64,000 nucleotides of DNA from Brachybacterium phenoliresistens (GTDB taxonomy: Bacteria > Actinomycetota > Actinomycetes > Actinomycetales > Dermabacteraceae): assembly GCF_000576425.1 (NCBI RefSeq), contig NZ_KK069992.1, forward strand, positions 103,342 to 167,341, in the 5' to 3' direction. The stretch's first letter is position 1, and each line of letters starts with the position of its first letter. Below the pieces are notes generated by a model, which worked only from the letters and a program-made list of their open reading frames with translations, was not told the origin of the DNA and did no database searches. Below are positions 52,355 to 61,463 of the stretch, in pieces. The position numbers and the translations under genes are program-made.

Positions 52355-53071
52355 TCAGCGCGGTGCGGCCGACGCCCCGCCCGCCGCGGTCTCCTCGCGC
52401 ACCACGCGCCAGTCCACGGGGCCGGCGCCCTGGGCCGCCAGCAGCTCGTTGACCCGGGAGAAGGGGCGCGAGCCGAAGAACCCGCGCGAGGCCGACAGCG
52501 GGCTCGGGTGCGGGCTCGCCACGTAGGGCACCTCCCCCAGCAGGGGGATCAGGGACTGCGCGTCGCGGCCCCACAGGATCGCCACCAGCGGGCCGCCGCG
52601 GGCGACGAGGGAGCGGATCGCGAGCTCGGTGACCTGCTCCCAACCGCGCCGCCGATGGGAGCCGGGGGTGCCGGGCCGCACCGTGAGCACCCGGTTCAGC
52701 AGCAGCACGCCCTGGTCCTGCCAGGCGGAGAGGTCCCCGTGCGGGGCGGGCGCGATGCCGAGGTCCGCCTCCAGCTCCGCGTAGATGTTCGTGAGGCTGC
52801 GCGGCAGCGGGCGCACGTGCTCCTCGACCGCGAACGACAGGCCGATCGGATGCCCGGGCGTGGGGTACGGGTCCTGGCCCACGACGAGCACGCGCACCTC
52901 GGACATCGGCCGGGTGAAGGCGCGCAGCACGTGCCGGCCCGCCGGCAGGTACCCGGCGCCGGACTCGGCCTCCTCCCGCAGGAAGTCCCCGATCCCGTGG
53001 ATCCGGGCCTCCTCGGGGGCGAGGGCCTCGGCCCAGTCGGCGGCGATGATCTGCGTCAGCGGGGTCGGCAT
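52355..53071 (-). CDS. ung: Uracil-DNA glycosylase
   Basis: A 238-residue family 1 UDG that removes uracil from DNA. It has the water-activating GQDPYP (65-70, Asp67), [11 protein letters not shown], and the HPSPLS motif (His188 to 193). Length is typical for the enzyme. It is cytosolic. The ATG lies close to the divergent DUF3263 gene, 79 bp apart. Monocistronic. Confidence 0.95.
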   Translation of the reverse strand: MPTPLTQIIAADWAEALAPEEARIHGIGDFLREEAESGAGYLPAGRHVLRAFTRPMSEVRVLVVGQDPYPTPGHPIGLSFAVEEHVRPLPRSLTNIYAELEADLGIAPAPHGDLSAWQDQGVLLLNRVLTVRPGTPGSHRRRGWEQVTELAIRSLVARGGPLVAILWGRDAQSLIPLLGEVPYVASPHPSPLSASRGFFGSRPFSRVNELLAAQGAGPVDWRVVREETAAGGASAAPR

Positions 53072-53150
53072 GGCACAAGTCTCGCACCCGGCCGCGCGCG
53101 ATGCGGCGTGCCTCCGCGGCCGCGCAGCGGCATCGGCCTAGCCTGGATCC

Positions 53151-53492
53151 ATGCGTCCCCGATCCGCCGCCGATGCCTCCGCGAACCCCGCGGAGCCGCC
53201 CTCGCACGCGCCGGCCGGGGACGAGGGCACGCAGGCCCCCGACGCATCGGGCCTCAGCGACCGCGACCGGCGCATCCTCGCCCTCGAATCGCGCACCTTC
53301 CGCTTCGTCGGCGCGAAGGAGCGGCGCATCCGCGAGGAGCTGGGCATGACCCCCACCGCCTACTTCGTGCGCCTGAACACCCTCCTGGACGAGCCGGCCG
53401 CGCTGCGGGAGGCCCCCGCACTGGTGCATCGGCTGCGCGGCCTGCGCACCCGCGGCGACGAGCACCGTCCCGGCCCGGCGCACGCCGCCTGA
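53151..53492 (+). CDS. DUF3263 family protein
   Basis: A 113-residue protein with a disordered N terminus and the DUF3263 core (LSDRDRRILALESRTFRFVGAKERRIREELGMTPTAYFVRLNTLLDEPAAL), predicted to be a small helical, HTH-like domain. The function is unknown. The gene pair DUF3263-LytR_C before groEL is also seen in mycobacteria (Rv0430/Rv0431 region), so this is a conserved neighbourhood. No clear ribosome-binding site precedes the ATG. Confidence 0.85.
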   Translation: MRPRSAADASANPAEPPSHAPAGDEGTQAPDASGLSDRDRRILALESRTFRFVGAKERRIREELGMTPTAYFVRLNTLLDEPAALREAPALVHRLRGLRTRGDEHRPGPAHAA

Positions 53493-53594
53493 ACCCTGCC
53501 CGCCCCCCGAATGGGCGGCCGCGCGGCGTGATCCCCCGCGCTCCCGGGGCGTGTGCTCACCGCCGCAGCGCCCCGCAGCAGGTTTAATGGGGCC

Positions 53595-54212
53595 GTGGCT
53601 GATTCCGAGTACCCGTACCCGCCCGACGAGTTCGACCGGGAGGCGGCGACGGCGTCCCTCCACGGGGCGCACCGTGCCGAGCACCCCTTCTGGCGCCAGA
53701 ACCTCGTCTACCTGATCATCATCGCCGCAGCGTTCGTCCTGCTGCTGGTGCTGCTGTTCGCGATCGGCGGGATGGGGCGCAACACGCCCGAGGAGCGGGC
53801 CGAGGCCCCCACCTCGGCCGCGGAGCAGACCGAGCAGACCTCCGCCGAGGGCGGCGAGGAGACGACCGCCGAGGAGACCCCCGTCCCCGAGCCGGACCGC
53901 ACCACCCCCGTGATGGTCGTCAACGCCGGCGGCATCAACGGACTGGCCGGCGCCTGGCAGGACACGCTCGAATCCGCCGGCTGGACCCGCGTGGACGTCT
54001 CCACCGCCGACAACCTCCAGGAGGAGCCCGTCGTGTTCTACCGCGACGAGGCCGATGCCGACACGGCGCAGGCGCTCGCCGCCGAGGTCGGCGCCGGCGA
54101 GGCGCGCCAGAGCGACGAGTACGACGCCACCATCACCTTCATCGCCGTGAAGGAGCCCGGCGCCGACCAGGACCAGGGCGGCGACGGCGAGGGGCAGGGC
54201 GAGGGCGAGTGA
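53595..54212 (+). CDS. LytR_C domain membrane protein (VirR-like)
   Basis: A 205-residue protein with a cytoplasmic N terminus, one helix (about 38-62, LVYLIIIAAAFVLLLVLLFAI), a Glu/Thr-rich stalk and an extracellular LytR_C domain (VMVVNAGGINGLAGAWQDTLESAGW to the end). It resembles mycobacterial VirR/Rv0431, linked to cell envelope integrity and vesicle release. A GTG at 53595 is the chosen start. The Gly/Glu/Asp-rich tail is low complexity. Upstream of groEL in the conserved order. Confidence 0.85.
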   Translation: MADSEYPYPPDEFDREAATASLHGAHRAEHPFWRQNLVYLIIIAAAFVLLLVLLFAIGGMGRNTPEERAEAPTSAAEQTEQTSAEGGEETTAEETPVPEPDRTTPVMVVNAGGINGLAGAWQDTLESAGWTRVDVSTADNLQEEPVVFYRDEADADTAQALAAEVGAGEARQSDEYDATITFIAVKEPGADQDQGGDGEGQGEGE

Positions 54213-54273
54213 CGCCCGGGCGGGCCCCGTCGGGCCCGCCCCTCCTTTCGGAGCGAACTCATCGGCCCAGGGG

Positions 54274-54300
54274 TTAGCACTCACAGCCTCCGAGTGCTTA
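54274..54300 (+). promoter_or_regulatory. CIRCE element of groEL
   Basis: TTAGCACTC-N9-GAGTGCTTA (54274-54282 and 54292-54300) matches the HrcA-binding CIRCE consensus TTAGCACTC-N9-GAGTGCTAA except for one base. It lies 211 bp before the groEL start, so heat-shock control by HrcA is expected. Confidence 0.93.
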
Positions 54301-54307
54301 TGATGAT

Positions 54308-54334
54308 CTGGCACTCGTCGGCGTCGAGTGACAG
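54308..54334 (+). promoter_or_regulatory. Second, degenerate CIRCE-like element
   Basis: CTGGCACTC (54308-54316) and GAGTGACAG (54326-54334) have the 9-base spacer and inner CACTC/GAGTG core of CIRCE, with outer bases decayed. Centre-to-centre spacing to the first element is 34 bp. Some actinobacterial groEL genes carry two CIRCE sites. Confidence 0.6.
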
Positions 54335-54438
54335 CTCTGTCCTCGCCGCCGTGCGGTGCCTGATCGGGGGACGGCTGCGCCGCCCTGCCGACCAGGAACA
54401 TTCCGGCTCCGTGAGGGGTCCGTCCCGGCGTGACGTGA

Positions 54439-56148
<1,710 letters not shown>

Positions 56149-56187
56149 TCCAGCCTCACGGCTGATCGCGGCGCCCGCCGCTGGTCG

Positions 56188-56221
56188 AAGGCCCCGATCC
56201 TCTCCGGAGGGTCGGGGCCTT
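56188..56221 (+). terminator. groEL intrinsic terminator-like hairpin
   Basis: AAGGCCCCGATCCT (56188-56201) pairs with AGGGTCGGGGCCTT (56208-56221) with one wobble, around a CTCCGG loop, 39 bp after the groEL stop. The first copy of the 39-bp repeat array begins at its right arm. Confidence 0.75.
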
Positions 56222-56376
56222 CGCCGTCTGCGGGGGCGTGGAACTCTCGGGCCCGGGGCTTCGCCGTGGCGGGGTCGCGGACCCTTCAGGGCGGGGGCTT
56301 CGCCGTAGCGGGGGCGTGGACCCTTCGGGGTGGGGGCTTCGCCGTTGCGGGGGCGTGGACCCTCGAGTCGGGGCGT
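56220..56376. repeat. Four imperfect 39-40-bp tandem repeats after groEL
   Basis: The unit starts TTCGCCGT and continues with GCGGGGGCGTGGACCCT or near variants. Copies begin at 56220, 56260, 56299 and 56338, a period of 40, 39 and 39 bases. They are noncoding. They open the repeat-rich gap between groEL and the TIM-barrel gene, which also holds a large hairpin and a 7-bp array and no gene that I can support. Confidence 0.85.
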
Positions 56377-56416
56377 ACGACCTCCGTGGTGACGGTTCCG
56401 GGGCGCGCGTCATCAT

Positions 56417-56503
56417 CGATCGGAGTAAATCCGTCGCATCGCGAACGATCGGAGTGATCCCGTCGCTTCCCGCGCAGGAAGCGACGGGATCACTCCGATC
56501 GTT
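56417..56503. repeat. Perfect 27-bp hairpin with a decayed direct copy
   Basis: The arms 56444-56470 and 56477-56503 are perfectly complementary (27 bp) around the loop CGCGCA. A degenerate direct copy of the left arm (CGATCGGAGT then ATCCGTCGCATC) begins at 56417, 29 bp before its match. The free-standing stem is too long for a simple protein site and could be a mobile palindrome, RNA or terminator. Confidence 0.8.
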
Positions 56504-56521
56504 GGAGGGGCAGCCTCGTCC

Positions 56522-56612
56522 GTGGGGCGTGGGGCGTGGGGCGTGGGGCGTGGGGCGTGGGGCGTGGGGCGTGGGGCGTGGGGCGCAGGGCGCGGGGCGC
56601 GGGGCGTGGGGG
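56522..56612. repeat. 7-bp GTGGGGC microsatellite array
   Basis: Nine perfect copies of GTGGGGC (56522-56584) are followed by four variants (GCAGGGC, GCGGGGC twice, GTGGGGG). Two copies of GCGAGATGCGGGG follow. It is G-rich on one strand, so it may form G-quadruplex-type structures and mutate by slippage. It lies about 195 bp before the next gene. Confidence 0.9.
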
Positions 56613-56807
56613 CGCGAGATGCGGGGTGCGAGATGCGGGGCGCGGCGGCGGGTGCCGCATCGAGGGAACGTCATGGACCGGCCGATGGGATCGCGGGGGA
56701 GTCGAGCCGGGTGGCCACGGCGCCGCGGGCGCCGGTCGATCGCGGATCCGTCGTGGAACTTCGGGCGAACCGGGCATCGGCCGTCGCCCGCAGCAATGAT
56801 CGGACGT

Positions 56808-57665
56808 ATGCTCGCACCCATGTTCGCGAACCTCTCCGCCGGAGCCCTGGGCCTTCCCCTCGATCATCCGACCGCCATCGACCTCGCCGTGCGCCACGAC
56901 TTCGGCGGGGTGGACCCCGACCCGACGTACTTCGCCGGCCTCGGCAGCGTCCAGGCCGTCTCCGAGCACGCCGCCGCGGTGCGCGAGCGCGGGCTCTCGT
57001 GGGGCATCGCGGGCCTGCCCGTGCCGCTGGACGGGCCCGCGGAGACCTTCCGCGCCGCCCTCGTGGACCTGCCCGCGACCCTCGAGCTGCTGCGCGCCGC
57101 CGGCGTGACGGCGCTGGGCACCTGGGTCCGTCCGATGCACGAGGAGCTGCGCTACCGCGAGAACTGGCGCCTGCACCTCTCGCGCCTCTCGGTCGTCGCG
57201 GAGCTCCTGGCCGACGCCGGGCTGCGGCTGGGCCTGGAGTACATCGGCCCCAAGACTTTCTGGTCCACCGAGCGCTTCCCCTTCATCCACTCGCTGCGCG
57301 AGGCGCGCGAGCTGATCGCCGAGTCCGGCGCGAGCAACGTCGGCGTGATCCTGGACAGCTACCACTGGTACACCGCGGGGGAGAGCGCCGAGGATCTCGC
57401 CGGGCTCACCGACGCGGACATCGTCTCGGTCGACATCAACGACGCCCGCACCGACCGCTCCCGCGACGAGCAGCAGGACCTGGACCGCCGCCTCCCCTTC
57501 GACACCGGGGTGATCGACCTGGACGGCTTCACCGCGGCCGTGCGCGAGGCCGGCTACACCGGCCCGGTGAAGGTCGAGCCGTTCATGCCCTCCCTGGCGA
57601 AGGAGCCCGTCGACGACGTCCTGGCGGACGTCTCGCACCGCCTGGCCCGCGCGATCTCGGCCTGA
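56808..57665 (+). CDS. Sugar phosphate isomerase/epimerase-like TIM-barrel protein
   Basis: A 285-residue AP-endonuclease-2-fold (xylose isomerase-like) barrel. Metal-site residues appear at LGLEYIGPK (Glu), VILDSYHWYTAG (Asp, His), VSVDINDA (Asp) and VKVEPFMP (Glu). These proteins epimerise or isomerise sugars or inositol derivatives, and the substrate is unknown. Starts at 56796, 56808 and 56820 are all possible, with no clear ribosome-binding site. I used 56808. It is followed 68 bp later by the EEP hydrolase gene. Confidence 0.8.
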   Translation: MLAPMFANLSAGALGLPLDHPTAIDLAVRHDFGGVDPDPTYFAGLGSVQAVSEHAAAVRERGLSWGIAGLPVPLDGPAETFRAALVDLPATLELLRAAGVTALGTWVRPMHEELRYRENWRLHLSRLSVVAELLADAGLRLGLEYIGPKTFWSTERFPFIHSLREARELIAESGASNVGVILDSYHWYTAGESAEDLAGLTDADIVSVDINDARTDRSRDEQQDLDRRLPFDTGVIDLDGFTAAVREAGYTGPVKVEPFMPSLAKEPVDDVLADVSHRLARAISA

Positions 57666-57733
57666 GCGGCCCGCACCGACCGACCGACGACCTGCGGCGC
57701 CGCCCCGAGGCGGCCACCCCTGGAAGGACGCGC

Positions 57734-58564
57734 GTGATCCTGCGCCCCGTGACGCCCCCTGCGATGCACGTGATGACCCAGAACATCCGCCTGGCACGGT
57801 CTGCGACGGTGCCCGGCGACCCCGATCACTGGGGTGATCGGGCCCCGGTGCTCGCCGATCTGCTGCGCGCGGCGGATCCGGACGTGCTGGGCACCCAGGA
57901 GGTGCTGCCCGAGCAGATCCCCGTGCTGGACGCGGTGCTGCACCCCACGCACTTCCGCGTCGGCTACGGCCGCGAGGGCGGCGGCCGCGGGGAGCATGCC
58001 CTGCTCTACCTGCGGCGGGAGCGCTTCGAGCTGCGGGACTGGGATCAGATCTGGATCTCCGAGCAGCCGCGGCTGGTGGGGTCGATGGGCTGGGACGCCC
58101 ACTGTCCCCGCATCCTCGTGCACGCGCTCGTGCACGACCGGGCCAGCAGCGCGGAGCTGCTGGTGGCGGTCACGCACATCGACCATGCGGGGGAGACGGC
58201 GCGGGAGCGCGGCACCGAGCTCATCGCCCGCACGCTGATCGCCGAGGCGGGGGAGCGCCCCGTGGTGCTGATGGGCGACTTCAACGCGACCGGCGGGGAC
58301 AGCGTCCCGTGGCGGGTGATGCGCCGGGCCGGGTTCGCCGATGCGCACGATGCGGCGGCGCAGATCCTCGGCGAGGACGTGGGCACCTTCCCCGACTACG
58401 GCCCTGCCCAGGTGGGCGCCGAGCGCATCGACTGGATCCTCACCCGGGGGATGGACGCGCTGACCTATGCCGCGCATGCGCACGTCCGCGACGGACGCAG
58501 CCCGAGCGACCATGCCGCGGTCGCCGCCGTCCTGCAGCCGGCCCCGGAGGAGACGGCCGGCTGA
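57734..58564 (+). CDS. Endonuclease/exonuclease/phosphatase (EEP) family hydrolase
   Basis: A 276-residue EEP superfamily protein with MTQNIRLA at the start, TQEVLPEQ (metal Glu), VTHID, VLMGDFNATG (Asp/Asn) and PSDHAAVAAVL (catalytic Asp-His). Small members of this type often act on phosphodiesters, such as sugar or lipid phosphates, rather than DNA. The GTG at 57734 has GGAAGG 6 bases upstream and is preferred to the ATG at 57764. No signal peptide is seen. Probably in one unit with the preceding TIM-barrel gene. Confidence 0.85.
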   Translation: MILRPVTPPAMHVMTQNIRLARSATVPGDPDHWGDRAPVLADLLRAADPDVLGTQEVLPEQIPVLDAVLHPTHFRVGYGREGGGRGEHALLYLRRERFELRDWDQIWISEQPRLVGSMGWDAHCPRILVHALVHDRASSAELLVAVTHIDHAGETARERGTELIARTLIAEAGERPVVLMGDFNATGGDSVPWRVMRRAGFADAHDAAAQILGEDVGTFPDYGPAQVGAERIDWILTRGMDALTYAAHAHVRDGRSPSDHAAVAAVLQPAPEETAG

Positions 58565-58591
58565 CATCGGCCTTGGCGGCCCGGCGCGGCC

Positions 58592-59173
58592 TCACATGTC
58601 GCGGGCGAAGGTGACCAGCTGACCGGTGTCCTCGCACAGCGCGGCGAGGGCGATGAGGTCCCCGGCCTCGCTGATGTTCGAGGACCCCGCGCGGGACAGG
58701 GCTGCGCGGACGTCCTTCCACGGCCCGGGGCACTCGCGGACGGAGTGCTCGACCGTCGGCACGATCTGCTCCCGCACGGCGGACTCGTCGAGGACGGCGG
58801 CGTCGCCGCCGCCGTCCGATGCCGCGGCGCCCAGCTCCCCGACCCCGTCGGGGCCGAGGTCGATCGCGGCCTGCCACCAGCCGTCGTCCGGGGCGGGGAT
58901 CGGTGCCCGGTCCTGCGGGTCGGTGGCCCGGCCCTCGGTCCAGCGGACCTCCGCGACGTCGGTCAGCTGGGGGAAATGCTCCTCCACGGGGCCGACGGAC
59001 TGCGCGATGAGGTCGGGCCGGTAGTAGAGGCCGCTGGGCTCGTCGAGGGCCCACTCCTCCTCGGCCCGCCCGCCGCCGGGCGACAGGCCGGGCAGGCACG
59101 CGGACAGGGCCAGCGCCAGCAGGACGGCGCCCGCGAGCGCCGGCAGCGACCGGCCCCCGACCCCGCGGGTCAC
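58592..59173 (-). CDS. Small secreted lipoprotein of unknown function
   Basis: A 193-residue lipoprotein with a short signal peptide and lipobox LSAC. The mature part has WALDEPSGLYYRPDLIAQSVGPVEEHFPQL, DGWWQAAIDLGPDGVGELG, and a Cys pair in RECPGPW and AALCEDTG. The sequence is not recognised. The GTG at 59173 overlaps the stop of the LLM oxidoreductase gene by 4 bases (GTGA), so the two are translated together, though the link in function is unclear. Confidence 0.75.
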   Translation of the reverse strand: MTRGVGGRSLPALAGAVLLALALSACLPGLSPGGGRAEEEWALDEPSGLYYRPDLIAQSVGPVEEHFPQLTDVAEVRWTEGRATDPQDRAPIPAPDDGWWQAAIDLGPDGVGELGAAASDGGGDAAVLDESAVREQIVPTVEHSVRECPGPWKDVRAALSRAGSSNISEAGDLIALAALCEDTGQLVTFARDM

Positions 59174-60192
59174 CCCTGCGTCCCGGGGTCCAGGCCCCAG
59201 GCCTCGGCGAGCAGCTCGAGGGAGCGCAGGCGATCGGCCGGGTCGAAGTGGTAGGCGGTGAGGATCAGCTCGTCCGCGCGGGTGCTGGCCACGATCCGCT
59301 CCAGCTGCTCGACGACGGTCGCGGGGGAGCCGACGGCCCGGACGGACAGGGCCGAGTCGACCTGCTCGAGCAGGTGCACCGGGGCGATGTCGGCGGCCGG
59401 CCGCGGCGGCTGCAGCTTGGCGCGCTGGCCGGTGATGACGCCGAGGAACATCTGCTGCAGCGTCGTGTACTGCTTCCGGGCGGCCTCGTCGGTCTCGGCG
59501 ACGACCACGTTCGCGGCGACCATGGTGCGCGGCTGCGAGATCTGCGCGGACTCGGCCCGCGGATCGAACTCGCGGCGGTACACGTCCAGCGCCTGCAGGT
59601 GCTGGAACGGGGCGAAGTGGGAGGCCACCGAGAACGGCAGGCCCAGCTTCGCGGCGAGGGTCGCGCCGTTGACCGTGGAGCCGAGCACCCACATCGGCAC
59701 CTCGGTGCCCTCGGCCACCGGGGCGGCCACGCGCAGGCCCGCGGGCTGCTCGGCGCGGGTCCAGTCGCGCATCTGCTCGATCGCGGCGATGAACGCGCCC
59801 GGCTCCGCGGAGGTGCGCGAGAGCAGCTGCGCGGTGATCTGGTCGGTGCCCGGCGCGCGGCCCAGCCCCAGGTCGATCCGGTCGCCGTGGAACTGCACGA
59901 GCGTCCCGAACTGCTCGATCACCGACAGCGGCGCATGGTTGGGCAGCATGATCCCGCCCGATCCCACGCGGATGCGCTCGGTGAGAGAGGCGGCGCGGTC
60001 GATGAGCAGGCTCGTCGCGCTCGAGGCCAGGGAGATCGTGTTGTGGTGCTCGGCGTACCAGTACCGGGCATACCCCAGACGGTCCGCCGCCCGGGCGGTG
60101 TCCATGGAGGCGTCGATCGCCTCAGCGGTGGACATGCCCTCGGAGATCGGGACCAGGTCGAGGACGGACAGCGGGACATGCGGCGTGGTCAT
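59170..60192 (-). CDS. Luciferase-like (LLM) flavin-dependent oxidoreductase
   Basis: A 340-residue F420/FMN-dependent luciferase-fold protein. It has LSVLDLVPISEGMS at the start, RYWYAEHHNTISLASSATSLLIDRAASLTERIRVGSGGIMLPNHAPLSVIEQFGTL and GRAPGTDQITAQLL. This is the group of alkanal/LLM monooxygenases often called MsnO8. It uses reduced flavin on an unknown substrate. Coupled to the lipoprotein gene downstream. No strong ribosome-binding site. Confidence 0.88.
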   Translation of the reverse strand: MTTPHVPLSVLDLVPISEGMSTAEAIDASMDTARAADRLGYARYWYAEHHNTISLASSATSLLIDRAASLTERIRVGSGGIMLPNHAPLSVIEQFGTLVQFHGDRIDLGLGRAPGTDQITAQLLSRTSAEPGAFIAAIEQMRDWTRAEQPAGLRVAAPVAEGTEVPMWVLGSTVNGATLAAKLGLPFSVASHFAPFQHLQALDVYRREFDPRAESAQISQPRTMVAANVVVAETDEAARKQYTTLQQMFLGVITGQRAKLQPPRPAADIAPVHLLEQVDSALSVRAVGSPATVVEQLERIVASTRADELILTAYHFDPADRLRSLELLAEAWGLDPGTQG

Positions 60193-60267
60193 GGGCTCGA
60201 CGCTACTCCTGGCGGGAGGCCGATGGGGCGGCGGGAGGGGTGGTCATCACCACCGCCGAAGCGGGAA

Positions 60268-61314
60268 TCATCCGGCCGGTGACGGCGGTGCGTCGGTGTC
60301 GCGATGGTCGCCGTGGATGGGGATGTGCGCCGCGGGGATGTCCTCGTAGGAGGCCGGGTCGGAGATGGGCTCGAGGTGGGTGAGGACCCGCAGGCCGGGC
60401 AGGGCCGCGGCGAGCTCGGCCTCGAGGTCCTCGATGTAGTCGTGGCCGCGCTTGACGGACCAGTCGTCGGGCACGAGCACGTGCACGTTCATGAACTTCT
60501 CCTGCCCGGCGTCGCGGGTCTGGAGGCCGTGGAAGGCGACCCCGTGGCCCGTCTCGCCGGCGTGGCCCGCCGCGGCCTCCTCGGCCGCCGCGGCGGCGAC
60601 GCGCTGCCGCAGGATCGCGGTGATCACGGCGTTGTCCTCGTCGGACAGCGCCTTGTCCAGCAGCCCGGCGACGGACTCGCTGACCAGCCCCACGCCGGTG
60701 ACGATGATGTTCACGCCCACGGCGAAGGCGACCACGGCGTCCAGGCGCTCCCAGCCGGTGAGCGCCACCAGTCCCACGCCCACGAGCACTCCGACCGATG
60801 TCCACACGTCGGTGAGCAGGTGCCGGCCGTCGGCCCGCAGGGTGATCGAGCGGTAGCGGCGCCCCGCCCGGATCAGCACGAACGCCACGGCGCCGTTGAG
60901 CACGGAGGCGATCACCGAGACCAGCAGGCCCCAGCCGACGTTCTCCAGCTCCTGGGGGTGCACGAAGCGCTCCACGGCGGTCACGAGGATGACGCCCGCG
61001 GCCACGAAGATCATGGCGCCCTCGACCGCGGCGGAGAAGTACTCCGCCTTCGCCCGCCCGTACAGGTAGCGCTGCGTCGCCCCCTGCGCGGCGACCTTCA
61101 GGGCGATCAGCGCCACCACCGCCGCCACGAGGTTCACCGTGGACTCGGCGGCGTCGGAGAGCAGACCCACCGAGCCGGTCATCGCCCAGGCGCCCGCCTT
61201 CAGGGCGATGGTCGCGATCGCGGTGGCGATGGACAGCCAGGCGAAGCGGGTGAGGTCCGCCGGTCCTGCGGCGCTGCGCTCGGCGGGCTGCGCGGTGCTG
61301 CGCTGCGTGCTCAT
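60268..61314 (-). CDS. Cation diffusion facilitator (CDF) metal exporter
   Basis: A 348-residue CDF protein with six helices in the first 215 residues and a cytosolic C-terminal metal-binding domain. The transport-site motifs are SDAAESTVN in helix 2 and DGRHLLTDVWTS in helix 5 (HxxxD). The C-terminal part carries a long Ala/Glu/Gly/His segment (AGHAGETGHGVAFHG) and His-rich end (AAHIPIHGDHRD), which may bind Zn, Fe or Mn. It exports divalent metals from the cytosol in exchange for protons. GGGGGACC precedes the ATG. Monocistronic and divergent from the acyl-CoA ligase gene. Confidence 0.9.
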   Translation of the reverse strand: MSTQRSTAQPAERSAAGPADLTRFAWLSIATAIATIALKAGAWAMTGSVGLLSDAAESTVNLVAAVVALIALKVAAQGATQRYLYGRAKAEYFSAAVEGAMIFVAAGVILVTAVERFVHPQELENVGWGLLVSVIASVLNGAVAFVLIRAGRRYRSITLRADGRHLLTDVWTSVGVLVGVGLVALTGWERLDAVVAFAVGVNIIVTGVGLVSESVAGLLDKALSDEDNAVITAILRQRVAAAAAEEAAAGHAGETGHGVAFHGLQTRDAGQEKFMNVHVLVPDDWSVKRGHDYIEDLEAELAAALPGLRVLTHLEPISDPASYEDIPAAHIPIHGDHRDTDAPPSPAG

Positions 61315-61463
61315 GCCGGTCCCCCGGTCGTGGCCGTTCCGCTCACCGTGCGCCTCCCTCCGCCCCGGCCGTCGGGGTCGGGGTCCAGCGTATCGGCGCC
61401 GGATGCTCCGCCCGGATCGTAGGGTGAGCAGCGGACCGACACCGTCGTCGCGAGGAGCCCGCC

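Noticed and set aside
56238..56795. Repeat-encoded open frame before the TIM-barrel gene
   Set aside because: It is built of repeat translations such as VGRGAWG, has no domain, and the true start of the barrel is much later.
60239..60254. Short GGTGGT-CATC-ACCACC palindrome as a terminator after the CDF gene
   Set aside because: The stem is only 6 bp and has no T tract, so it is too weak to claim.
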